Positions 32,449-42,359 of a stretch of DNA of 64,000 bases are shown in pieces. This DNA comes from Xylogone sp. PMI_703 (Eukaryota; Ascomycota; Leotiomycetes). Location: NCBI GenBank assembly GCA_021399445.1, contig JAJTUQ010000005.1:4464001-4528000 (forward strand), written 5' to 3'. Below the pieces are notes generated by a model. It made no database searches, had not been told where the DNA came from, and worked only from the letters and a program-made list of their open reading frames with translations. Made by a program: the position numbers and the translations under genes. Numbering within the stretch: the stretch's first letter is position 1; each line of letters begins with the position of its first letter.

Positions 32449-34727
32449 TGTGATGTGATCTGATATGATGGAAATCAAGTCTTTCTTTCGCTTCATGACG
32501 CCAACATTTCTATTCTTTCTATTCTTACTTTCGCTCTTTTTTACCTGCAGGTTTTTTGTGTGTTGATGTACGGTGTTTTACGATCGAGCCACTGCCGCTC
32601 CTTAGCTGTTACAATTGGTGCGTGTCTATGAGTTAGCAGTTTATTGTAATGGGAATATAATTATGGCTTGCATCTTGATTCTCGCATTTTTCATGTTACG
32701 CCATGCACGACAACAAGGGAAGTAGATGCGCCTGTGGCGCCAGAAGCTGTAGGACCAGCAGGATTCTCGCATGGCGATCGTACCTCGGACCTGCAGCCAG
32801 CAGCAATACGGACATACTCCGTACAAATAGTCTGGAGAGACGCCCATCTTGGAAAAGGGCCAATGGATGTGCATGAATGGAGAAGCAGTCGATACCTGTG
32901 ATTCGAGGCCGCAGAAGTCACGTCCACCTTAGGAGGTATTCTGTCTTATGCGCGTACGGGACCTTGTCGATGACGGGTGGTCGAATTAAGAAAGAGGGGT
33001 TTGTGCCTCAGGCTTACAGCACACACCTGCCTCGCATGCTTCCACAGCCTCGACAGCCTTCAGGGCCGAAGCCAGATGAATCAGGGGAGCGAGGGGCACT
33101 ACTGCACCGCGAGTCTCATTCCTGACACGGCCAGCAGCATGGGAAAGTGGATGTTTCATGGGAAGATGAACGCGGCTCTACTGGAAGGTACAGCGTCTCG
33201 GGATCTCTCTCAGAAATACAGAGATAGGGAGATGACTGACTGAGAGGAGAGTTGAAAGAGAGATAAGAGACTACCGCGCGCGCGAGCTATCCCCAGGCGA
33301 GTCCATCCCACCAGGAACCGTCACGGTTGCACGTCGCCGTCGCGAGAAGAGCGCGAGTCCCCTTTTTCAATCGAATCGCGTCGCAGCGTAGCAATCATCC
33401 ATGGCAGCCGACCAGACTCAGACCCAGAAAATGCAAGAAAATCAATGGAGATAGGGTAGCACGGTAATGGGACGGAGTGGCAGAGTAATGTTACCAAGTT
33501 ATTAACGAGTCGCAACACGAAGGAAGAGAGGAAGGGGAGAGCTTGAGACCGGGGCAGCCGTGGGCCAATGCAGCCAGCAGCCAGGAGCAGCAGCTTGAAG
33601 CAGAGGCGCATGAAATCTCGCGGGCAAGTTCTGCCAGTTGCTGCCAGTTGCTGCGGTGTCTCATCGAAGCTGTGCTCGCTGGAGGCAGTGATTGGCCCGA
33701 CGCCAGCAAATGAACGCGAGCACGACGCGAAGCGACCGACGCGATCAACGCACGCTACTGCAGCTAAATTGAATGCTTGGAGTACTTGAATCAATGAGGC
33801 AGAGAGCCGAGAGAGCCCACAGAGCCCTCTTTCGCTGCTGCCCAGCTGAAGGCACCGCCGCCCAGGACAGGCACGATTCACTAGACAGAACACAAGACCA
33901 AGACCAAGACCGGGACAGCTCCAGACAGGATCAGACAGGATCGCGCGCTGCACACTGCTCTTTCTTGCTTGCTTGACCTGCTTATCCTGCCTGCTTCTCT
34001 TTTTCCAATTTGCGCGTGCTTGCTGCGACCATACAGATTGCCTCGATCCGCGTTGGTCCCTCGAGCCATTCGTTTTGCAGCAGCGCGGCACACCTGAAGG
34101 GACGAAAGCACCAGCACCGGTCGACGGGGGGTCCTCTCCCAAAGCAAATAAATATATCCGCGCCCAATTCCCCCCTCTTCCAAACCCCCGTTTGTTGTTG
34201 TTCTCTCTTGTCTGATTCTCCTCTGCTTTCTCGTTGCGCCCTGCATCTAAATAACTCCTCCTAGTCGGGTGTTTTGAATTGTTGTTGTGCTTCTAGCTCT
34301 TGAAGAGGTCCTTGTTTGACTTTGGCGGGGCCCCCAGTGAACAGCGAACAGCGACTACTGTAGCTCGCAACCGCCCTGGAGTAGGCTGCCTAACGAGGTT
34401 TCCACGTCCAGCTCACCAAAGCTCAGCTCCCCTCTGAGTCCACTGCGACGCGACGTTTCCTCGACCGCCCAGTGCTCCCTTTCTCGCGCTCTTCTCTCTT
34501 CTCGCTCGCATCGCATCGCATCGCATCGCACACGTCTTTTCTTCGCGGCCGTCCCACGACTTTCCTCTCACCTCCTCCCCATCTCTCTCCACTGTTCCTG
34601 CAACCACTTTTGCCTCCTGACGTGTCCATTCCTCTCTGCTCTGCTGCCCATCGAAGAGACGTCTACTGCTGCTGCTCATTCCCCTAGTGCGCATCGTTGG
34701 TCCACGTCGTTGCCACTCACCGCTATC
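32449..34727. other. Long intergenic and 5' leader region
   Basis: There is no recognisable protein gene in 2.3 kb. Left part (32449-33300): mixed sequence with a palindrome-like TACTCCGTA at 32815. Right part (about 34330-34720): strongly pyrimidine-rich with a (TCGCA)5 run, typical of a long transcribed leader for the next gene. A 273-codon minus-strand frame (33321-34142) starts at a non-ATG codon and looks like chance. Confidence 0.45.
34506..34530. repeat. (TCGCA)5 microsatellite
   Basis: Five perfect copies of a 5-nt unit lie within the CT-rich leader of the following gene. Confidence 0.85.
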
Positions 34728-36392
34728 ATGACCACTCATATGCCCATGGCGCCTGCGCGACAGCCCTTCGCTCCCTTGGACACCGCGCGACTCCAGACTC
34801 TCACCAGTCTCAAGAACCGCCAGAACGGTATGCCCTCTTTTTTTCTCTTGCTCTCTTTCTTTGCGCTTTTGGGAAATTTGCAATTGTTGGAATTAAAAAT
34901 CTCTGCTTGAATCATGTTATTGTGATCTTGTCTTGTATTTGTTGATTTGGTTGTTTCGTCTCTGTGTGTTGTGTTACATGCGTGCGGTATTCTTACATCT
35001 GCTCTCTCTGTAGCTCTGCCCAACAACACTCGCGCGTCACCAATCAAGCGCAAGGCCCACTCCTTCGACGACGACGATGCTGAGAACATCGACCCAATAA
35101 TCTTCCTCTCGCCCAAGCGCTCCAAAAACCCTGATGGCTCTTCCAAAGACACTGTTGTCAAACCTTCGCAGTTCTATCTGACCAGGGCGCCGCCCTCGCC
35201 CGACGACTGCGCATCCGCTTTCAAGCCCGCGACCTCCTATTCTCCTGCTCCTGCCAACACGCGCCCTGCTCTCCACGCTCGTTCCCCAGTAACAAAAATC
35301 AACCACCGCTATTCATCCTCTGCCATCACAAAGCCCTCGCCTCTCTCGGCCCCTGCCGGTCGCTCTCCAACTCGGAAGCGCGTGGGCATCCTCAACCGTC
35401 GTCGTACCGCTGGTCCAGGCTCCTCGCCCTTCACCCACATCGACCCACCCCGGTTCGGCGGCGCGCCAGGAGCCTCTGCCAACATTGGTCTAGGCTTTAG
35501 CATTGATGCAGCGCTCTCCGGTACCGTACCCTCATCAACCTCATATGCAGCCCAGCAGCGCCAGCGCCAGTACCAGCACCACCAAGCATCAGCATCCTAC
35601 GCCGCCACTTCCACCATCCAGGCACACGTCCCGGTCTCATCCCTGCCCAAGCACCGCGAATTACCGGTGTCGCTGCATGGTCCCGAGGTCAAGGATTCCT
35701 GGTTCTTTGATATCCACGAGGACACTCCCGAGGAGCTGGCGACGAATCTGATGGAGCACTCCACGTGCACGCTGGATATCAGCAGCGACGAGGAGAGCGC
35801 CGCCAAGATGAAGGATGAACGGGGCAAGGAGAATGTCCCGCCCATGGATGATATCAGTCAAACCAGAACGATGATATCAGCTCTCCCTGCATCCCTCTCC
35901 TCTTCGCTGCCATCGTCTACTTCGAACGATGTGGTCTTGGATTCGAGACCCAGACATCGAGGAAGTCGTCGTAGCAGCCGAAAGGAGATTGACGACGACG
36001 CCATTGAAGTCGATCGTGCCCCCCTAGGCGAGATGCTTGCCGAGGACTTCTACCCCGAGGGCTGTGACGGGTCCTCGGTGTTCGTCATCCTTGCGACAGA
36101 TGCAGAGGGCGAGGAGGCAGATGTGGAGGTGGAGCATGGAGTTGTGGTCGATGTACCCGAGTCCGAGATGGAGTCCATCTCACCGGTACTTGACGGCACT
36201 TCTTCGAGTGCCGATCCTAGCCCCGTAGTAATTGTGCATGAGGAGCCAGAGCCAATTGACGTCGTGGTCGATGAATTGATGCAGAAGAACGACGAGGAAG
36301 CAGCTCCCGCGGCTCTATTATGTCCGATAGAGAAGCCAGAAGAGAACTTCGAAGTATGGGAGAGCGGGAGTGCAAAAGGTGACGATGCATGA
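34728..36392 (+). CDS. Unrecognised acidic, disordered protein with a KEN box
   Basis: Exon 1 is 34728-34827 and exon 2 is 35014-36392 (186-bp intron), giving 492 residues. I do not recognise a named family, although the N-terminus (APARQPFAPLDTARLQTLTS) looks conserved and protein-like. Features: a basic motif SPIKRKAHSF; DAENIDPIIFLSPKRSK; RKRVGILNRRRTAGPGSSPF; SWFFDIHEDTPEELATNLME; and RGKENVPPMDD, which contains a KEN box, the degron read by the anaphase-promoting complex. A basic patch (RHRGSRRSSRKE) precedes APLGEMLAEDFYPEGCDGSS. No membrane segment is seen. The KEN box and nuclear-type basic patches hint at a cell-cycle-regulated nuclear protein, but this is inference. Confidence 0.7.
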
Positions 36393-38027
36393 GTTCGTTT
36401 CGTATATGAGTATGAGCCATGAAGTTCTTGCATATGTATGTTTGTCGTTTAAAGCGTTGTAATTTTTTTGCCGTTTTGCTGCTTTCTGCGAAGTATTGTC
36501 TTTAATGCTGGAGTTTATTTTTGGGTAACAGGGTTGGCACTTTTTGTATATGGGGGGACTTTTGTTTTCCCATGGCGTTTATTTTTGGAAAGGTCAAAGT
36601 TGGGGGCATCTGGTGGGTTTATCGGGTTTGGCTACGGCTATGGTTATAGCTATGGTTATGGCTTTTTTTTGCAGGTTTTTTGGTGGCTAATGTCGTTTAT
36701 GCCCGTTATGTCTATAACTATTAAGTATATCCCGCTACGGTTATGGCTTGTTAATGAATGGAACTTGTTCCTGTCTTGCATGTGGTGTGTTTCTTGGTTT
36801 TGAGTTTGATTCGTGAGGAGTTCCAGAATCGTGATTATCTGAGAAGACAGTAATAGCTGAGAGATGAAGTCCAAACTCTTTTGACGTTTGGCCCTCCTTT
36901 CTTGATTTCCCTCCCCTGGGTTTGAGTACTCCTTATTAGGACAGAGCACGACACATGTACCTGCACTCTATCAAACAAATCTAGCACAGCACCCTTCCCA
37001 TTCCTCACCGCGTAACTCAACGTATCAATATCAATATCAATACTTCGTCACGGTTACCGGTACCCCACACCACCCCCTTTATTTAAAAAAAAAAGGAGTC
37101 CAAATTTTAAAAATAGAAGCTATTCATAAAGCTTCGCCTATATATACATATGCATAATACACTCAGTGACATGCCCTTTAAGATATAAGGGCAAAGAAGG
37201 GAAATCCCACCATAAGTGCAGCAATACAGAGATACGGAGACTAAGTACAATAACCCCATCACTACCAACCAACTGTCACTACATGACGAGAAGATCCAGG
37301 ATCCAGGACCCGGGATTTCGTACTGTACGTCTACTTGTCCTGCGCTGTACTGTATGTCTCCACTAACCCTGTAGTTGACTTATGCCTGGACTATACGTAC
37401 AACGGTATGTACATGTACATGTGTATCATATATGCCGGGAAGGTGGCTTCTTGGGGATACAGGGTAGGGTAGGTAGGTTGGGCCCAGTGCAGTTGTGAAA
37501 TGGGAATTGGGGATTTTGGATTTTGGATTGTGAGGTTGGCACAGTGCTGGTCTTAGTTAGATTGATATTGAAGTTTTCTTTGGAGAAGTCATAAGTAGAT
37601 TGGGGAGTTTTGTTGCCGTTGGTAGGGGGATGAGAAGGTGTAGTAATGCGGAAGACGGGATAGGGGGGGGGGGTGTATTGCGGAGATGTTGGAGGGTGGA
37701 TTTGGTGCAGGATAATAAAGTGTGCTCGTGTCTCTGTTTCTCTTTACCGGATGAAGTCGAGTTCGAAGGGATATACAATTCATTGCTTTTACACTTTCGA
37801 TGTACCTTTTAACTTAGAGCCTACTTCAATTGAACGTTATCTGACCCTAAAGCTTCAGGAGGGAAATGGCGTGAACACAATATCCATGACCAATTGCTCC
37901 AGTTCACTGAACTCAGTTTCAGCAGCATATAAATCATCTCAGAAACAACAATACGCTTCACAATGATACAAGTTATACTTCAATTGTCATATCTCACAGA
38001 TCCATCCCTCCAAGTTTTATCCCATTC
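36393..38027. other. Intergenic region with low-complexity sequence
   Basis: No gene is recognised in 1.6 kb between convergent genes. A repeated GGCTAYGGTTAT-type low-complexity patch lies at about 36627-36663, a run of A at about 37085-37096, and an 11-G run at 37663-37673. Open frames here are short and unlike coding sequence. Confidence 0.45.
37663..37673. repeat. Poly-G run
   Basis: Eleven consecutive G residues in an intergenic stretch. A similar 10-G run is at 49252-49261. Confidence 0.8.
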
Positions 38028-38756
38028 TTACACGAAAAGTGCCAAGTAAAGGGTACTCAACCCCGTGAGCCCAATGACCACCATTCCCGAGTTAATAACC
38101 TGCTTGTTCTTGAAAAGCTTCCCGAAATCCCACGACAGATGCCTTAATCCATTGAAGCTGTGAAACGTGAACGGGAGCGCAATTGCGGTCTTGGTAAGCA
38201 CCTTGAGCGCTACCGGCCAAGCCGCGAACGAAGCTGCCATGGTTGCGGAATCTAAATGCCAGCCAAAGAGGGGCGAGACCAGGTACGCCGCGCCAAAGAT
38301 GTAGAAGCCTCCCGAGAGGATGCCGCCAGTGATTCTGTTCAATGCGGATAAAATCCATGGGATCTGGGGTCGGTAGATGGAGAGATGGGGGGCTACGGGT
38401 CGTTGTTTACGCTGTGCAGCGAGGATAGTGTGAGCATCGGAGTTGGTGATTCTTTGGCTGGTTGCTGGTCTATTGCACATAGTTCGTTAGAAGACCCCAC
38501 GAAAAAGCTACCTGAAAACACTCAATTGGACAGCATACCGTATCTGCATGGAGAGACCAACAGCCGTAGGAGCTACATATTGCCCGGTAGCAATCTTTGA
38601 AAAAACTGTTCGGTTGCCAGCCACAACTGTGATCATGTCAGTGGGAACGATTTCGACATCCACAACCTTGGAAGTGGGCTGTTTTCTTCAATGGCAGTCC
38701 GAAGAGGGGTACATACGGCGGCGCAGCGATTGCTGAGTTGCTCTTTGTGCCAACAT
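38028..38756 (-). CDS. sdh3: Succinate dehydrogenase cytochrome b560 subunit
   Basis: This membrane anchor of respiratory complex II, in the inner mitochondrial membrane, binds heme b and ubiquinone. Minus-strand exons are 38756-38717, 38626-38539 and 38469-38028, giving 189 residues. The presequence MLAQRATQQSLRRLVAGNRT is encoded across the first splice. The family signature PVAPHLSIYRPQIPWILSAL-NRITG is followed by three membrane helices. The heme-ligand motif HSFNGLRHLSWDFGKLFKNK is intact. The end is GLTGLSTLYLALFV. Both introns fit GT-AG and keep the frame. Confidence 0.94.
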
Positions 38757-39123
38757 CCTGATGTCAACCGGTCGTGGATCTCCACCGAGACAGGTCTGTT
38801 GAATGAATGAGGTTTCCTGGGTCGAAGATGTTGTCGTCGTGCAGTCGTGATGCGGAAGGTATCGGCCGGGACGCCTCGGTAATGCTTCAACCAATCAAGC
38901 GCCGGCAATTACTGACGGCAAGAAGGAGCTATGCACGTGACCTTGTCACTTTTGTGTATTTTCGTTTCGCCAATTTCAAAATCCTTTCTTCTTCATGAGC
39001 ATCAATACATCATGTTGCCTGCTATTCGGTGGCAGCACACGATGGCATGTGATCACTCGGTACGTCATGTGCCGTCCTGGTCGTGTATATATGTTCAGAG
39101 AACGAAGGATCTGTCGTTAATCT

Positions 39124-39151
39124 CGACCTTGAGAAGTCCATCTCAAGGTCG
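39124..39151. repeat. Perfect 11-bp inverted repeat (hairpin)
   Basis: CGACCTTGAGA (39124-39134), a 6-nt spacer, then TCTCAAGGTCG (39141-39151). It could form a stable stem-loop in RNA or DNA. The adjacent sequence shows no gene, so its role is unknown. Confidence 0.8.
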
Positions 39152-39643
39152 TTTCATTTTATGATCTATATTCCATATGCCTGGTTACTGAGTGAACAGA
39201 AGATGTCACAATGTATATCAGCAGCTTTATAGCGTAAGTTCTGAGCTCTGTCATTGATATTCAAGCTGCCTGGAATGAGCCTATGATTTGGCATGCTACC
39301 TGGCATTGTTTCATGCAAAAATGAACACTCCGCAAACAGCCATGAAGTGAACTTCATTGTCCATTGTAGACTATTTGTAAGGTGTCAGATTTAAAAGAAA
39401 TCACCATCTTAATAACTGTAAGCGTATCACAGTGATGTTGGTAGCAGCTGTCCAGACTGCAGATGTTGTCTTTCTCAAGACCGACATGCCCTCTACTGTA
39501 TCTTTGGCCGGGACAGTGTGACTTCCAATAAAAAGCTACTCATAATGTACGATATTCAGATATAGGATGCTACCCTTAAACACTGGCGCCAAATAAGAGT
39601 TGTCCACTTTCTGAAACGCCTAAATCCAAGTATCAATACTTTT

Positions 39644-40127
39644 CGTTGCGGATCTGATATCCAAAAACCGTCACTACAACTCTCGGCATCTGTACACATA
39701 ATACTTCCTCCGTTATAGTGACGATAACTTTCACTGAGATACGCAACGATCTGATGAAGTTTACTAGAAGTACAGCGCCATGACTTTTAGTGAAGATTTC
39801 ATCCTCGAAGATGCGCAACGAATATTGTCTTCTCTTTCTTTTACTCTGGTGAATACAGTACGCCGAGTGTTATAGTGACGATTTCTTCGATTAAGATACG
39901 CAACGACCCGGTAGAGTCTACCAGAATTACAGCGCCGTGACTTTTAGTGAAGATTATATCTTCGAAGACGCGCAACGAATACTGGGTTGCTTTAGTTTTC
40001 GTTGCGGTTCTAATACTCAAAAATCATCACTATAATTCTCGGCGCCTGTACATATAATACTTTCTCCAGCTTCAGCTTTCGTTGCGTCTCTGGCCCGTGG
40101 AATCTAACGCTATAAATTTCGGCGCCG
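39644..40127. repeat. Cluster of seven ~45-bp repeats in both orientations
   Basis: Each unit has a CGTTGCG box at one end and a (T)CGGCGCC-like end about 40 bp away, with a CACTATAA-type core between (variants of TCACTAYAAYTCTCGGCGCC). Forward units begin at 39644, 40000 and 40080. Reverse units end in CGCAACG at 39748, 39820, 39905 and 39977. The two reverse pairs (39712-39820 and 39862-39977) are themselves near-copies of a ~110-bp dimer. The arrangement is forward, four reverse, two forward. There is no coding frame and no transposase. Confidence 0.75.
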
Positions 40128-40343
40128 GACGTACCTGTGCTCTAGCGTGAAGCCATGGATAAAAATGATTTACATACAAAGAGAAGGCGTATGTAATAAG
40201 GCCAAAGAACATTCAAACTGAACAATGGCCGTCTTACGTATCATGTCCTAATATCCTATATATTTGCCGTCGGTAGCAATGATAGTAGACAAATGGCGGG
40301 TATAACAGTACGATTATGCAACCAGTTGTTAATACAAGCATCT

Positions 40344-41794
40344 CTACTTTTTACCTCCTTCTGCTGTTTCAGCAAAACCTATATCCACCAAATCTTTAGC
40401 ACTCTCAATAGGTGTCATCCCAGGGGTATCATCCGGATCATCTCCTCCCAAATTGCCCCATGGAGCCTTATTTCTCTTCTTCTCTCCCGGACCTTCGCTC
40501 TTAAAATGATATCCTCTAACCCTCGGGCCTTGCCCAGTCTTCGCCGGTAATTCACTCTCATAAGCTGCGGAAAAAGTCTCGCAGTCTGCATCAAAGGACC
40601 CCTTTCGTATACTCTCTCTCACAGCTGCGAAGAATTCAGAGAGGATATGGTGGTTGTGAATCTGAAGGAGAACCCAACCAGTCATCTCCTTTGCGGACAA
40701 GAGGTGCTGGATGTATGCTCTATGATGAGATGTACATGTATAACAAGTACACGAAGTACTCAGAGGTAGGAGCGAGGTTGCATGTTCGGACCCCCACATA
40801 TCTATCCCAAGGGGAAGGATACCAGTCCCCTCTATAGCCGGAGCATTTTCATCTCCAGGTAAGGGACCAGGAAACCGAAAGGTAAGTGCAATTCCAGAAT
40901 CGGTGGTCGTGCTTATGAACGGGACTGTAAAGAGATCCATTCCCAGCGAGACTTCCCTGAGAATCTTATGTGGCGTGGTTGGCTCGTCTAATGAGAGACG
41001 CAGCAGCCTTGAGATTGCGGTTGTGGCGGGTATTTCAGGAAGAATGTCTGAATCATATAATGCAAGCCCCTGAATCTCATCGGCAAATTCATCTGCAACT
41101 GTGTTCATATATTCGGCCTGACTATTGAAATCAATGGGAAGCACAGGTGCAAAGACGATTTGTTCGGGGCTTTTGGAGTTAATGAGTTGAGTTAACCACA
41201 GCTGAGTCCTATCGCCCATTTTTGCAGTGCGTTTGACCCCTGGATTGCTATAAGTAAGATCAGCCATGGAAATGGCAATGTCGGGTGCCAATTTCTGCAC
41301 GAAAGAATTATATCTCGAGTTATCTAAGGTTTGAAACCCAGTTGATGTATAGATTGAGATAGAGCTATCAGAATTGCCACTGGGTGGTTTTACCGCAGGG
41401 CTTCGCCGCGGCGCAAGCAGGGTGGTGATAGAGGACGGAAGAGCTGTAAATGAATGCAGAGGAGATTGATTTGGGGGCCAGCTTAAGATAGGAGCCTTTG
41501 CTTCTGACCTCTCTATGACTGAAGACGGGTTAGCCAGGGCTTGAGTTACATTGCCAGGAGATAAAAATCGGACTTACAATCTTCTAGTGCCATATGGACA
41601 CCTAAGATATCTGTACATGATGAAATTACATCTGGTGTGATATGAGGGACGGCTCCTCTTGAAGCCAAGGCAAAGAAATTTGGTGTTTGCACATCTTTTC
41701 GACCATTTAAGACCATACGGCCTATTCTTGGACCAACAACATTAGAGTCAACACCGCCCAAAATTTCAAACAGACCCCTCTTGGCCGTAACCAT
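40344..41794 (-). CDS. qtrt2: Queuine tRNA-ribosyltransferase accessory subunit 2
   Basis: This is the non-catalytic partner of eukaryotic tRNA-guanine transglycosylase, which puts queuine at the wobble position of tRNAs for Asn, Asp, His and Tyr. Exon 1 is 41794-41578 and exon 2 is 41518-40344, giving 463 residues. The splice gives GVHMALEDFIERSEAKAP, typical for the family, and the intron has a GGCTAACC branch site. The N-terminus is TAKRGLFEILGGVDSNVVGP. The zinc site CTCYTC with a later His (LQIHNHHILSEF) is intact. The catalytic subunit is not in this window. Fungi salvage queuine, so this suggests that pathway is active here. Confidence 0.92.
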
Positions 41795-42359
41795 TCTGGA
41801 CAATGAAAGAATTTTAGAAGAATCTGAAAAATGAAAATAAAAACTTCCTAAACTACTAATAACCCAACCGTCTATTCATCGATTTATGAAAGGAATAATC
41901 TAATACTAAATGATATGCACTAGTTCATCTAATGCCTCTTTCAATGATCCTTGCTTGGTTACATCAACAGCTATTTTTGTCCGATGAAGTCTAAAATCTC
42001 CCAAAATGGTTAAAACGCACATGTCAAACTAGTTTTACGTTTTCGGCCTAGCTCATCCCGATAAAGTTACACCTGCCTTATCCGCTGCGCCAGCCGTCCT
42101 ATCCGTACGCATAATCCTTGGCGGCTTACTGTTGTCGTAACTTGCTCCATTATTCTTGTAACAACATCAACACCCTCAAGTCACACATATTCTCATTTCT
42201 GTGATTATAATGGCTAGTAGTGGATGTGCTACCGTATTGTATTCATTTATTCCTTTTTGAAGTTTATGTATTATTGATTTAAGTTTGAGAGCTCATCTTG
42301 ATCAACACGCTCGGGTACTTCGGCTTTAAGCAATCTCACAAAGTCATCAATAAGCAGCA
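41795..42359. promoter_or_regulatory. Shared upstream region, qtrt2 / LCCL gene
   Basis: 565 bp lie between divergent start codons. A GTATGT/CTAATAAC-like arrangement could be a leader intron, but I cannot show it. No specific sites were identified. Confidence 0.35.

Larger units (their letters stand above)
38757..40343. other. AT-rich intergenic region with repeats
   Basis: These 1.6 kb contain no protein gene. They hold an 11-bp perfect hairpin and a cluster of seven related ~45-bp units, both listed separately. Confidence 0.6.

Noticed and set aside
33321..34142. 273-codon frame on the minus strand
   Set aside because: It begins at a non-ATG codon, has erratic composition with many Cys/Arg/Ser residues and no motif, and overlaps what looks like a leader region. 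Probably chance in GC-richer DNA.
39644..40127. Repeat cluster considered as a CRISPR array
   Set aside because: Units are degenerate, in both orientations and unevenly spaced, with no unique equal-length spacers or cas genes; the genome is eukaryotic.
41540..41577. A 38-bp intron in qtrt2 ending at CTCAAG
   Set aside because: Too short. The next in-frame acceptor (59 bp, after GGCTAACC) restores the conserved LEDFIE sequence.
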